Positions 24,889-33,754 of a stretch of 64,000 nucleotides of DNA are shown piece after piece. A model generated the notes under the pieces. It had not been told where the DNA came from and made no database searches. It worked only from the letters and a program-made list of their open reading frames with translations. Source of the DNA: Lentzea aerocolonigenes (GTDB taxonomy: Bacteria; Actinomycetota; Actinomycetes; Mycobacteriales; Pseudonocardiaceae); contig NZ_JYJG01000055.1 of assembly GCF_000955955.1 (NCBI RefSeq), positions 29,983 to 93,982 of the forward strand. The letters are read 5' to 3'. A program made the translations under genes and the position numbers. Within the stretch, counting starts at the first letter, position 1. Every line of letters starts with the position of its first letter.

Positions 24889-26427
24889 GTGAAGAACCAG
24901 ACCCAGGCGATGGGCCACCGGCAGGTGCTCGAGTCGCTGTCGGGGTTGCTGCTCGCGTTGTTCGTGGCGATGGTCAGCTCGACGGTGGTGTCCACCGCGC
25001 TGCCCCGCATCATCGGCTCGCTGAACGGCACGCAGACGCAGTACACGTGGGTGGTCACGGCGACCCTGCTCACGGCGACCGCGACCACGCCGATCTGGGG
25101 CAGGCTCGCTGACCTGTTCAACAAGAAGACGCTGGTCCAGGCCGCGATCGTGATCTTCGTGATCGGCTCGCTGCTCAGCGGTTTCGCCCAGGACACCGGC
25201 CAGCTGATCGCCGCCCGCGCGTTCCAGGGCCTCGGCGTCGGCGGCCTGCAGGCACTCGTGCAGGTCGTGATCGCCGCGATCATCCCGCCCCGCGAACGCG
25301 GCCGGTACAACGGTTACCTCGGCGCGGTCATGGCCGTCGCGACAGTCGGCGGCCCGCTGCTCGGCGGCCTGATCGTCGACGTGTCGTGGCTCGGCTGGCG
25401 CTGGTGCTTCTGGGTCGCCGTGCCGATCGCCGCGATCGCGTTCGTCGTCCTGCAGGCCACCCTCAAGCTCGAAACGGTTCGACGCGAGAACGTCCGCATC
25501 GACTACCTCGGCGCGGCCCTGATCGCCGCCGGTGTGAGCACACTGCTGATCTGGGTCTCGTTCGTCGGCAACTCGTTCGACTGGCTGTCGTGGCAGACCG
25601 GGGCCATGGTCGCGGCCGGGCTCGTGCTGCTCGGCGCGGCGATCGCGGTGGAGCTGAAGGTCGACGAACCCGTTGTGCCACTGCACATCGTCGTCCAGCG
25701 CACCCCCGCGCTGGCGATCATCGCGTCACTCGCCGTCGGCATGGCCATGTTCGGCGGCGCGGTGTTCCTCGGCCAGTACTTCCAGATCGGCCGCGGCTAC
25801 ACCCCGACCGAGGCGGGCCTGCTGACCATCCCGCTGATGGCCGGCGTGCTGGTGTCGTCCACCGTCTCCGGTCGCATGATCAGCCGCTCCGGAAAGGTCA
25901 AGCCGTACATCGTGGCCGGCACGATCACCCTCGTGCTCGGCTTCCTCGGCCTCGGTTTCGTCGACCACGCCACGGCGTTGTGGATCGTCGGCATCGCGAT
26001 GGCCGTCGTGGGCATCGGCGTCGGCATGACGATGCAGAACCTGGTGCTGGCCGTCCAGAACAGCGTGCCCCTGAGCGAACTCGGCGCCGCCAGCGCGTCC
26101 GTGACGTTCTTCAGGTCTTTGGGCGGCACGATCGGCGTGTCCGTCCTCGGCGCCGTGCTGGCCAACCGCGTCACCGCCGACCTGTCCACCGCGCTGCACG
26201 TCCCGGCGGGCCAGTCGACCGGCGACACCAGCGCGTTGAACCTCAAGGCGCTGCCGCCACAGGTGCAGACCATCGTGCACACCGTCTACGGCGACGCGAC
26301 CGCGCACATCTTCCTGATCTCCGCGGCCGTCGGCGTGATCGGCGTGATCGCCGCGCTGCTGCTCAAGCCGATCACCCTGCGCACCACGATCGACCTGGAG
26401 AAGAAGGAATCAGCGGCCGTGCGCTGA
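24889..26427 (+). CDS. MFS multidrug exporter, DHA2 (EmrB/QacA) family
   Basis: About 512 residues with 14 predicted membrane helices. Family marks: the motif A-like loop GRLADLFNKKTLVQ after helix 2, RAFQGLGVGGLQAL, motif C-like GAVMAVATVGGPLLGG, and a long central hydrophilic segment. It is a proton-driven exporter of lipophilic cations or antibiotics, probably controlled by the divergent TetR repressor. The start is ambiguous: the GTG at 24889 has AGAGGG at good distance, while the GTG at 24880 (adding Met-Ala-Asp) touches that site. It is followed after 15 bases by the stress-protein gene. Confidence 0.93.
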   Translation: MKNQTQAMGHRQVLESLSGLLLALFVAMVSSTVVSTALPRIIGSLNGTQTQYTWVVTATLLTATATTPIWGRLADLFNKKTLVQAAIVIFVIGSLLSGFAQDTGQLIAARAFQGLGVGGLQALVQVVIAAIIPPRERGRYNGYLGAVMAVATVGGPLLGGLIVDVSWLGWRWCFWVAVPIAAIAFVVLQATLKLETVRRENVRIDYLGAALIAAGVSTLLIWVSFVGNSFDWLSWQTGAMVAAGLVLLGAAIAVELKVDEPVVPLHIVVQRTPALAIIASLAVGMAMFGGAVFLGQYFQIGRGYTPTEAGLLTIPLMAGVLVSSTVSGRMISRSGKVKPYIVAGTITLVLGFLGLGFVDHATALWIVGIAMAVVGIGVGMTMQNLVLAVQNSVPLSELGAASASVTFFRSLGGTIGVSVLGAVLANRVTADLSTALHVPAGQSTGDTSALNLKALPPQVQTIVHTVYGDATAHIFLISAAVGVIGVIAALLLKPITLRTTIDLEKKESAAVR

Positions 26428-26442
26428 TCAGGAGGGGGAACC

Positions 26443-26925
26443 ATGGACACCGGCGTCACCGCGTTCGAATCCACAATGGACTCGTTCGGCCCTCACCCCG
26501 AACCGTCCGCCCGCACCATCCTCGTGGGCGTCGACGGCTCCGACACGGCGATGCGCGCCGCGGCCTTCGCGTTCGGCTCGGCGCGCCGCCAGGGAGCACG
26601 GCTGGTCGTCACGTTCGTGGCGAGCCACTCCTCACTGGCGGCGCTCACCCCGGCCGTGGCGTCGGTGTTCGAGCACGAGGCGACGGCGAAGCTGTACGCG
26701 GAGCTGCGCAAGCAGATCCAGGACGCGGCCGAGGAACTCGACGTGCCGGTGACGTTCCTGAAGACGTTCGGCGATCCGTTCACGACACTGCGGGACGCCG
26801 CCGACCGCTGCCAGGCGGACATGGTGGTGGTCGGTGCGTCGCAACAGGCGGGACACCGGATCGCGGGCTCGGTCGCCACCAAGCTGATCAGGTCGGGACA
26901 CTGGCCGGTGCTCGTCGTCCCCTGA
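26443..26925 (+). CDS. universal stress protein (UspA domain)
   Basis: 160 residues, a single Usp domain preceded by about 22 variable residues. The ATP-binding layout is present: TILVGVDGSDTAMRA at the start and VVVGASQQAGHRIAGSVATKLIR near the end (G-x2-G-x9-G-S pattern, with substitutions). A strong AGGAGGGG site precedes the ATG, 15 bases after the MFS stop, so the two are probably co-transcribed. The function is likely to be stress adaptation; a role with the exporter is inferred only from position. Confidence 0.92.
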   Translation: MDTGVTAFESTMDSFGPHPEPSARTILVGVDGSDTAMRAAAFAFGSARRQGARLVVTFVASHSSLAALTPAVASVFEHEATAKLYAELRKQIQDAAEELDVPVTFLKTFGDPFTTLRDAADRCQADMVVVGASQQAGHRIAGSVATKLIRSGHWPVLVVP

Positions 26926-26937
26926 CCGTCGAGGCAA

Positions 26938-26943
26938 TACGCT
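26938..26943 (+). promoter_or_regulatory. -10 box of a leaderless promoter (SARP-like gene)
   Basis: TACGCT is followed by exactly six bases and then the GTG start at 26950, so transcription would begin at the start codon. No ribosome binding site is present. Confidence 0.55.
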
Positions 26944-26949
26944 CCTGAC

Positions 26950-27495
26950 GTGTTGCGTCTGCTGGGAGAGGTGTCGGCGGGAGAGGCCGATCTGGGGTCG
27001 CCGAAGCAGCGGTGCCTGCTGGCCGCGCTCGCCGTGGACGCCGGCCGGGTCGTGCCCGTGGACAGGCTGATCGACCGGATCTGGGGTGACGCCGCGCCGC
27101 GCAGGGACACCGTCCACAGTTACATCTCCCGGCTGCGGCAGGCCGTGGGCGGGCCCGGCCTCGTGATCGAACGCCGCCCGGCCGGGTACGTCCTGGCCGG
27201 GCCGGTCGACCTCCACCTGTCCCGGGAGCTGCGCGCTCGAGGCCGGTTCCACGAGGCACTGGAGCTGTGGCGCGGCGAGCCGTTGACCGGGTTGCCCGGC
27301 GAGTGGGCCGAGGACGAACGCGGACGGCTGACGCTGGAACGGCTGTCGTTGCTGCACGACCTCGTGGACACCCGGCTGCGGGCGGGCGAGGGCGCCCAGC
27401 TGGCGGCGGAGCTGTCGTCGCGGGCGGCCGAACATCCACTCGACGCTGAACGAATGGGCAAACTCCTCGCCACGCTGCCGTCACACCTCGGATGA
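26950..27495 (+). CDS. short SARP-like regulator (winged helix plus partial BTAD)
   Basis: 181 residues beginning MLRLLGEVSAGEADL, translated from a GTG. The OmpR/PhoB-type winged helix of SARP regulators is clear (SPKQRCLLAALAVDAGRVVP, VDRLIDRIWGD, TVHSYISRLRQAVG). It is followed by the start of a bacterial transcriptional activation domain (FHEALELWRGEPLTGLPG), but the protein ends before the full BTAD helices and has no ATPase domain. It could be a minimal SARP or a truncated AfsR-type gene; codon use looks normal and no frameshift is seen. It lies 24 bases after the stress protein. Confidence 0.82.
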   Translation: MLRLLGEVSAGEADLGSPKQRCLLAALAVDAGRVVPVDRLIDRIWGDAAPRRDTVHSYISRLRQAVGGPGLVIERRPAGYVLAGPVDLHLSRELRARGRFHEALELWRGEPLTGLPGEWAEDERGRLTLERLSLLHDLVDTRLRAGEGAQLAAELSSRAAEHPLDAERMGKLLATLPSHLG

Positions 27496-27587
27496 CCTGA
27501 GCCCCTTCTCGGCAAGTTGTACCGGAACAAGCCGCGTAGCGCTGTTATAGGTCGGAGCGCTGCTACGGTATGCGCGGGCGCAGGGAT

Positions 27588-27606
27588 TACTAAACTTAAT
27601 TTAGTA
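27588..27606. promoter_or_regulatory. AT-rich palindromic operator upstream of the GH27 gene
   Basis: TACTAAACTTAATTTAGTA: perfect 7-bp arms around CTTAA, strikingly AT-rich in GC-rich DNA, 65 bases before the GH27 start. The form resembles ROK-type (NagC/XylR-like) or other sugar-regulator boxes; the ROK protein at 46448 and the LacI protein at 32660 are local candidates. Confidence 0.65.
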
Positions 27607-27670
27607 TTTATTCTTGACTGCCGTTGAAGGCCCACGCATGCTGTGGCCCTCGACGACGAGAGGTACGGGT

Positions 27671-29814
27671 ATGCCGAGAACCCTGCTGACCGTGGCCACC
27701 ATCGCGTTAACGCTGCTTGCACCCACTGCCGCCGCCGCGCCCACGCCACCTGTAGAGCACGCGGGCGCCGACCAGGGCGCGCCCACCTACTACGACTCCG
27801 GCATCGCGCGCACTCCGTACATGGGGTGGAACTCCTACTTCGCCGTGGGTGCGGCGTCGGAGGAGAAGGTGCTCGGCGTCGCTGATCACCTGGTGAGCAG
27901 CGGGCTCGCGAAGGCCGGTTACGACATCGTGTGGATCGACGGCGGCTGGAACGCGAGCCCGCCGCGGGACGGCAAGGGCGCGCTGCTGCCCGACCCGGCG
28001 CGGTTCCCGTCCGGGTTCACCAAGCTGGTGGACACGTTGCACGGCAAGGGACTCCGGGCCGGTATCTACACCGACGCCGGTGCGTCGGACGGCAAGAACT
28101 GCGCCGCCGGCAGCGGCGGCGGGTACTACGAGGCGGACGCGAAGCAGTTCGCCGGTTGGAAGTTCGACGCCATCAAGATCGACTTCCTGTGCGGGATCGC
28201 GCAGAACATGGACCCGGCGGTCGCTTTCACGCAGTTCTCCGCCGCCGTCCAGAAGGCCGGGCGCAAGATGATCCTCAACCTGTGCAACCCCGTCACGGAC
28301 GAGTGGGGTGTGCCGCACCGGTGGGAGCAGACGGCGTATGTCGCGTACACGTACGGACCGCGCGTCGGCGACTCGTGGCGCACTTCGACCGATGTCGCGT
28401 TCGGCACGCCGTACGAGGGCATCTGGCGTGACGTGCTGCGGAACATGGATCGGAACCTGTACCGGCCCGGCGCGCAGGGGCCAGGCCACTACAACGACCC
28501 CGACTACCTCATCCCGATGCGCAGGACCGGGCAAGGCACGTACGAGCTGAACGAGGAGGAGTCGACCTCGCAGCTCGTCATGTGGTCGGTGATGGCCTCG
28601 CCGCTGATCATCGGGTCGGACCCGCGCACGCTGCCGCCGTCGATGATCGAGACGCTGAAGAACCCGAGATCATCGCGCTGAAGAACCCGGAGATCATCGC
28701 GGTCGACCAGGACCCGCTGGCGATCCAGGGCGTGCGGGTCGCGGGTTCGGACAACGTCGACGTGTACAGCAAGGTGTTGTCCGGCAAGGGTGAGCGTGCC
28801 GTCGCGGTGCTGAACCGCAACGACCAGCCCGCCACGTACACGGTCAACTTCGCCGACGCAGGTCTCAAGGGTGCTGTAGCCGTTCGCGATCTCCGTGCGC
28901 GCGCTGACCGTGGCACGGCTGATGGCTCGTACACCGTCACGGTTCCCGCGCACGGCACCGCGTTCCTGAAGCTGCGCGGCGAGACCGCGGTTCCCGGCAC
29001 GGATCTCGGCGGCGACACGTCCGCGAGCCCGGCGCTGGTCCGCTGGGACGACCAGAACCTCGCGGTGTTCGCGCGGGACAAGGCAGGACGTCTGCAGCAG
29101 CGGTCGATGGTCGCCGGCGAATGGCGTGGCTGGGTGACGTTGGGCGGCCCGCGCAACGGCCAGATCCTCGGCCAGCCGTCCGCGTTCGCGAGCCCGGACG
29201 GCCGGATCGACCTCTTCGTCCGCGGCACCGACAACGTCGCGTACCAACGGACTTACACCGGTGGCCGCTGGGGCGCCTGGACCTCGCTCGGCGGCACGCT
29301 GACCGACTCGGTGTCGGTGGCGTTCACCGGGCCGGACAGCTGGAGCCTGTTCGGCCGCGGCTCCGACGGTCGCGTGTGGACGCGCGACAAGAACTCGTCC
29401 TGGACCTCGGTCGGCTCGCCCGGCAACCAGCAGATCTACGGCAGGCCTTCCGCCGCAACGGTTTCGGCGGGCACGTTCGTCACGGTCCGGCTGCAGGACG
29501 ACTCCGCCTGGTACCGCAGGCGCACCGCGAACGGCTGGTCCGCGTGGACCTCGCTCGGCGGCGTGATCAGCGGCAGCCCGACGGCGGTGGCCAACGGCGA
29601 CCGGGTCAACGTGTTCGTCCGCGGTAGCGACTACACGCTGTGGCAGCAGGATCTCGTCGACGGCGCGGGCACGTGGTGGTTCAAGCGCGACCAGTACGTC
29701 AGCAACGCCCTCACCGGCGCGGTGGGTGCGGCGGCTGGAGCTCAAGGCTCGTCCTGGGTCGCTGTGCGCGGTCCGGACAACGCGGTCCACCTCGCGAACC
29801 TGCCCGCGAACTGA
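27671..29814 (+). pseudogene. secreted GH27 alpha-galactosidase with PLL-like lectin domain, frameshifted
   Basis: The first part (27671-28681) encodes a signal peptide (MPRTLLTVATIALTLLAP), the GH27 barrel start RTPYMGWNSYFAVG, the nucleophile segment IKIDFLCG and the later NDPDYLIPM. At MIETLKNP the frame breaks: a 23-base imperfect copy of a 24-base segment is inserted. The second frame continues with PEIIAVDQDPLAIQGVRV, the GH27 C-terminal beta domain (VAVLNRNDQPATYTVNF), and a propeller-like repeat (RGTDNVAYQRTYTGG; WGAWTSLGG blocks) typical of PLL-type sugar-binding domains on actinobacterial galactosidases. Dropping the first copy would restore about 706 residues. GAGAGG precedes the ATG. 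Real inactivation and assembly error are both possible. Confidence 0.85.
28655..28701 (+). repeat. 23/24-bp tandem duplication causing the GH27 frameshift
   Basis: Positions 28655-28677 (23 bases) repeat as 28678-28701 (24 bases). They begin CTGAAGAACCCG and end AGATCATCGCG and differ by a single G. The net gain of 23 bases shifts the frame between LKNP and PEIIAVDQD. Confidence 0.9.
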
Positions 29815-29823
29815 CTTCGGCCC

Positions 29824-29910
29824 AGGAGCACCACGATGACGACCCATCGCGCCTTCCCCACCGCAACCGGCCCGACAGGAGCCCGCCGATGACCACCCGC
29901 CGAGCTTTCC
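29824..29910 (+). repeat. diverged duplication of the GH95 translation start, with an 18-codon leader
   Basis: Bases 29824-29857 and 29877-29910 align over about 34 bases (each AGGAGC, six bases, then ATGAC-ACCC). The upstream copy is an open frame 29836-29892 encoding MTTHRAFPTATGPTGARR, resembling the GH95 start MTTRRAFLKASG. Its TGA overlaps the GH95 ATG (ATGA). It has its own AGGAG site, so it could act as a coupled leader. Confidence 0.6.
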
Positions 29911-32189
29911 TGAAGGCTTCCGGCGCTCTGGGCCTGGGCGCACTCGTCCTGCCCACGTTCGCCGCCCACGCCGAGCCCTACCGCCCCACCGGCAACCCGC
30001 TCAACACCTCGCCGACCACGCTCTGGTACCCCGCTCCCGCCGACGAGGCGAAGATCATCGAGCAGGGTCTGCCGATCGGCAACGGGCGCCTCGGCGCGCT
30101 CGTCGGCGGCGGCGTCGAGAAGGACTTCCTGTACCTGACCGACGTCACGATGTGGACCGGCGAGCTCAACGACGCGCTGGAGGGCGACGGGCAGTTCCCG
30201 TACGACCCGACGCACTTCGGCACGTTCTCGTTGCTGGCCAAGCTCTACGTCGAGATGCCGGGCCACACAGCGACCGGCTACCGTCGCGCGCTCGACCTGA
30301 GCAACGGCATCGTCACCACCTCGTACACCTTCGGTGGCAAGCAGTACCGCCGGGAGATCTACGCGAGCCACCCGGACGACGTGGTGGTCGTCCGGCTCGT
30401 CGGCCCGAACCAGACCGGCACTGTTTCGCTGACGGGTGCGCACGGCGAACCGTCCGTCGGCGACGCACCGCACACCGCCGCGCTGTTCACCGGCTCGTTC
30501 GCGAACCGGTTGGCGTACAGCGGTGTCGTCACGGCCTACAGTCCTGATGGGACGGTCACGGTGGACGGCGCCAAGCTGTCGTTCACCGGCTGCTCGGACC
30601 TGGTGATCGTGTTCTCCGGCGGCACGAACTACGTCCCGGACGCGTCGGCCGGATTCCTCGACCCGACCGTGGAACCGGCGCAGATCGCGCTCCAAAAGGC
30701 AGCAGTACGGGCGAAGGGCGACGCTCTGCTGCGCACCCACGTCGCCGACTACCGCAAGCGCTACGACCGGCAGAAGGTCGACCTCGGCAGGTCTTCCGAC
30801 TCCCAGCGCGCACTCGACACGTGGACCCGGCTCAGGACCAGGGCGTCGAGCGGCACGCCGGACCCGGAACTGGAGGCGAGCTACCTGCAGTTCGGCCGCT
30901 ACCTCACGATCACGGGATCGCGCGACAACCTGCCGATCAACCTGCAGGGTCTGTGGCTGTCGAACAACAACCCGGACTGGTACAGCGACTACCACACCGA
31001 CATCAACATCCAGATGAACTACTGGCTGGCGGATCGGGCGTCGCTGTCGGACAGCTTCGACGCGCTCGCGGACTACTGCGTCGCCCAGCTACCGGCGTGG
31101 ACGAACTCGACGCAGGCGTTGTTCCAGGACTCGCGCAACCGGTTCCGCAACACCAACAACCGCGTGGCCGGTTGGGCGATCGCCTTCTCCACCAACATCT
31201 ACGGCGGCAGCGGCTGGTGGTGGCACCCCGGCGGCAACGCGTGGCTGTGCATGTCGCTGTTCGAGCACTACGAGTACACGCTCGACCGCGGCTACCTGGC
31301 CAAGATCTACCCGTTGCTGAAGGGTGCCTGCGAGTTCTGGGAAGCACGCCTGGTCGAGACGCCGAAGGGCCTGGTCGACGACTACGACTGGTCGCCGGAG
31401 CACGGCCCGCAGGACGCACGCGGTCTCACGTACGCGCAGGAACTGGTGCACAACCTGTTCGGCAAGTACCGGATCGCGACCGACGTGCTGCGGCGCGACC
31501 AGTCCTACGGCCGCAAGATGTCGGCGTTGCGGGACAGGCTCTACCTGCCGGAGGTCAGCCCGAAGACCGGTGAGTTGCAGGAGTGGATGTCGCCGGACGG
31601 CCTCGGTGAGACCACGCACCGGCACCTCTCGCCGCTGGTCGGCTTCTTCCCCGGCGACCGCATCAACCACGACGACTCCCCCGCCGCCCTGGTCGAGGGC
31701 GTCCGGAAACTCCTGACCACGCGCGGTATGGAGAGCTTCGGCTGGGGTCTCGCGTGGCGGGCGGCGTGCTGGGCGCGGCTGAAGGACGCGGACCGCGCCT
31801 ACCAGCTGATCCAGAACGTGCTGCGCCCGTCGCTGAACTTCGCCAACGGCTCGGCGGCGAACTTCTTCGACATGTACAGCTTCGGCGACAGGTCCATCTT
31901 CCAGATCGACGCGAACCTCGGTGCTCCGGCGGCGATGCTGGAGATGCTGCTGTACGCGCGGCCCGGCGTGATCGAGCTGCTGCCGGCACTGCCGTCGGCC
32001 TGGAAGACCGGCTCTGTCACGGGAATCGGTGCCCGAGGCGGCTTCACCGTCGACCTGACGTGGAAGGACGGCAAGGTGGTGACCGCCGTAGTGCACAGCG
32101 TCGGCGGGACCGACACCGAGGTGCGGTTCGGGCGCTGGAAGAAGCGGATCAGCCTGCGGAAGGGCCAGTCGGTCACGTTGCGGCCGTAA
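29889..32189 (+). CDS. secreted GH95 family glycosidase (alpha-L-fucosidase / alpha-galactosidase)
   Basis: 766 residues. The N-terminus MTTRRAFLKASGALGLGALV is a twin-arginine signal, so the folded enzyme would leave through Tat. The GH95 landmarks follow: an N-terminal beta domain (EQGLPIGNGRLGALVGGG, LYLTDVTMWTGE), then the (alpha/alpha)6 barrel with LPINLQGLWLSNNNPDW, YHTDINIQMNYW, WWWHPGGNAWL, YDWSPEHGPQDARG, WMSPDGLGETTHRHLSPLVG and FQIDANLGAPAAMLEML. It usually removes terminal L-fucose or L-galactose; substrate choice is not readable. It follows the GH27 gene by 74 bases, probably in one transcript. Confidence 0.92.
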   Translation: MTTRRAFLKASGALGLGALVLPTFAAHAEPYRPTGNPLNTSPTTLWYPAPADEAKIIEQGLPIGNGRLGALVGGGVEKDFLYLTDVTMWTGELNDALEGDGQFPYDPTHFGTFSLLAKLYVEMPGHTATGYRRALDLSNGIVTTSYTFGGKQYRREIYASHPDDVVVVRLVGPNQTGTVSLTGAHGEPSVGDAPHTAALFTGSFANRLAYSGVVTAYSPDGTVTVDGAKLSFTGCSDLVIVFSGGTNYVPDASAGFLDPTVEPAQIALQKAAVRAKGDALLRTHVADYRKRYDRQKVDLGRSSDSQRALDTWTRLRTRASSGTPDPELEASYLQFGRYLTITGSRDNLPINLQGLWLSNNNPDWYSDYHTDINIQMNYWLADRASLSDSFDALADYCVAQLPAWTNSTQALFQDSRNRFRNTNNRVAGWAIAFSTNIYGGSGWWWHPGGNAWLCMSLFEHYEYTLDRGYLAKIYPLLKGACEFWEARLVETPKGLVDDYDWSPEHGPQDARGLTYAQELVHNLFGKYRIATDVLRRDQSYGRKMSALRDRLYLPEVSPKTGELQEWMSPDGLGETTHRHLSPLVGFFPGDRINHDDSPAALVEGVRKLLTTRGMESFGWGLAWRAACWARLKDADRAYQLIQNVLRPSLNFANGSAANFFDMYSFGDRSIFQIDANLGAPAAMLEMLLYARPGVIELLPALPSAWKTGSVTGIGARGGFTVDLTWKDGKVVTAVVHSVGGTDTEVRFGRWKKRISLRKGQSVTLRP

Positions 32190-32197
32190 TCCGGCCA

Positions 32198-32240
32198 GGT
32201 CGTGGTCACCGCGTCCTAAGATCGGCCGGTGACCACGACC
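32198..32240 (+). promoter_or_regulatory. 14-bp-arm hairpin spanning the start codon of the next gene
   Basis: GGTCGTGGTCACCG (32198-32211) pairs perfectly with CGGTGACCACGACC (32227-32240) across a 15-base loop. It could terminate GH95 transcripts, but its right arm contains the GTG start at 32229. TAAGAT at 32217-32222 in the loop is six bases before that GTG and looks like a leaderless -10 box. A transcript starting there lacks the left arm and would be free to translate, while read-through RNA would hide the start. Confidence 0.6.
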
Positions 32241-32663
32241 GAAGTCGTCCTGACGAGCCGGGCCTCCGCTTTGGTTCAACGCATCATCTCCGGGGTCTCG
32301 CTCGCCGGGGCGCTCGTGGGCATGGTCGTGCTCGCCTTCGCCGACGAGCCGTGGTGGGCAGTCGTGCTGGGGGAGCTGGGCCTGCTGGTGAGCGCGCTCA
32401 TCTGCGTGGCGATCTGGTCCGCGGCGGGCAGCGAAGCGAAGGACACCGTCGCGTTGCGCGCCACCGGAACCGTTGCGTTCGCCGAGGTCCTCGAGAGCAC
32501 CCGTGAGGACGACGGCGACTCCTGCTCACACGTGCTGAAGCTGTGGGTTCCGGTGCCGGGCGACGGGTTCGAGGTGCGCCACCGGTGCCACCACTACAGC
32601 GGTGAGCAGCAGGTGAGAGTCCTCGTCGACCCGGCCACCCGCACCTGGGGCGCTCTCCACTAG
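32229..32663 (+). CDS. small membrane protein of unknown function
   Basis: 144 residues, not recognised as a named family. Two hydrophobic segments (about 20-38, ISGVSLAGALVGMVVLAF, and 43-65, WAVVLGELGLLVSALICVAIW) are followed by a soluble beta-rich C-terminal part with SCSHVLKLWVPVPGDGFEVRHRCHHYSG. Layout suggests two helices with the tail on one membrane side. Translation starts at a GTG with no ribosome binding site, consistent with leaderless transcription. Its TAG stop interleaves with the TAG of the convergent LacI gene (CTAG). Confidence 0.72.
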   Translation: MTTTEVVLTSRASALVQRIISGVSLAGALVGMVVLAFADEPWWAVVLGELGLLVSALICVAIWSAAGSEAKDTVALRATGTVAFAEVLESTREDDGDSCSHVLKLWVPVPGDGFEVRHRCHHYSGEQQVRVLVDPATRTWGALH

Positions 32664-33634
32664 AGCGCGGCGGTCGAGTCCCGGACGACCAGCGTCGTGG
32701 CCAGCTCGATGTGCAACGCCTCGGGCTGATGACCGTCGAGCACGCGCATCAGCTGCGTGACGGCGATCCTGCCCATCTCCTGCAACGGTTGCCGCACGGT
32801 CGTCAGCCGCGGATCGGTCGCCTCGGCGAGATCGATGTCGTCGAACCCCGTCACCGACAGGTCCGCCGGCACCCGCAGCCCGCGTTCCCGCGCGGCCTGC
32901 AGCGTGCCCACCGCCACCTTGTCGTTGAAGCACACGATCGCGGTGGGGCGCGGCGAGAGGTCCAGCAGTTCCGAGGCGGCCTGCTTTCCCTGCGCGGTCG
33001 TGGGTTCGACGTACCGCAAGCGATCAGAAGTCAGCAACACGCCGGCCTGGGCAAGAGCCGCGCGGTGTCCGGCCAGGCGCGCGTCGCCCGCCAGCCACTC
33101 CTCCGGCCCCGCGATCACCCCGATGTCGCGGTGCCCGAGGCTGATCAGGTGATCGGCCACAGCCCGCGCCCCTGACGAGTGCGCGGCCGACACGGCGGCG
33201 ATGTCCGGTGGCGGTGGCGTGCGCGGATCCACGACCACGAACGGGAAACCGGCCTGGGACAACGCGACCAGCTCGGAGCCCTCCTCCGGCGGCAGGATCA
33301 GGATCGCGGCGTCGGCGTCCGAACCGGGCAGACCGCGCAACGCGTCGGTGTGCTGGCCTGACTCCCCCGCGTCCAGCAGCAGGCGCAGGCCGTGCAGCTT
33401 CAGCGTCTCGGCGATCGAGGAGACGATCAGGCCGAAGTAGTCGGTGAGCACGTACGGGCAGCGCACGTAGACGGTCCTCACCCGCACGGGCGTCCTACGC
33501 CGCTCAAGAGCCTGAAGCACCAGGTCACGGGTTCGCGGAGCCACGTTCACGTGGTCGTTGAGCACGCGGGAGACGGTCGCGACCGAGACGCCGGTCTCCG
33601 CGGCGATGTCACGGAGACTCGCGCGCTGTTTCAC
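32660..33634 (-). CDS. LacI-family transcriptional regulator
   Basis: 324 residues from the GTG at 33634 (VKQRASLRDIAAETGV). The LacI helix-turn-helix and hinge follow (SVATVSRVLNDHVNVAPRTRDLVLQALE), then a sugar-binding domain with DAAILILPPEEGSEL, ISLGHRDIGVIAGP, PTAIVCFNDKVAVGTLQAARERG and VTGFDDIDLAEATDPRLTTVRQP. An upstream ATG at 33715 is also in frame and would add 27 residues before the binding domain, which LacI proteins normally lack. It is divergent from the GH30 pair, its most likely targets. The inducer is presumably a glycan fragment. Confidence 0.9.
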   Translation of the reverse strand: MKQRASLRDIAAETGVSVATVSRVLNDHVNVAPRTRDLVLQALERRRTPVRVRTVYVRCPYVLTDYFGLIVSSIAETLKLHGLRLLLDAGESGQHTDALRGLPGSDADAAILILPPEEGSELVALSQAGFPFVVVDPRTPPPPDIAAVSAAHSSGARAVADHLISLGHRDIGVIAGPEEWLAGDARLAGHRAALAQAGVLLTSDRLRYVEPTTAQGKQAASELLDLSPRPTAIVCFNDKVAVGTLQAARERGLRVPADLSVTGFDDIDLAEATDPRLTTVRQPLQEMGRIAVTQLMRVLDGHQPEALHIELATTLVVRDSTAAL

Positions 33635-33686
33635 GTTCTCGATCTGACGTTCCACCAGGTCAATGTACCGGAACTCGCCCAATCCA

Positions 33687-33715
33687 TTGACCGTCGCCCC
33701 GACCGGGTGTTTCAT
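33687..33715 (+). promoter_or_regulatory. promoter for the GH30 genes
   Basis: TTGACC (33687-33692), 17 bases, then TTTCAT (33710-33715), about 40 bases before the GH30 start. An imperfect inverted repeat GTTTC-N6-GAAGC (33709-33724) overlaps the -10 region and could be the LacI operator. Confidence 0.4.
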
Positions 33716-33754
33716 CCTGGAAGCCGATGTTTCACAGTGATGAACGGGTGTTAC

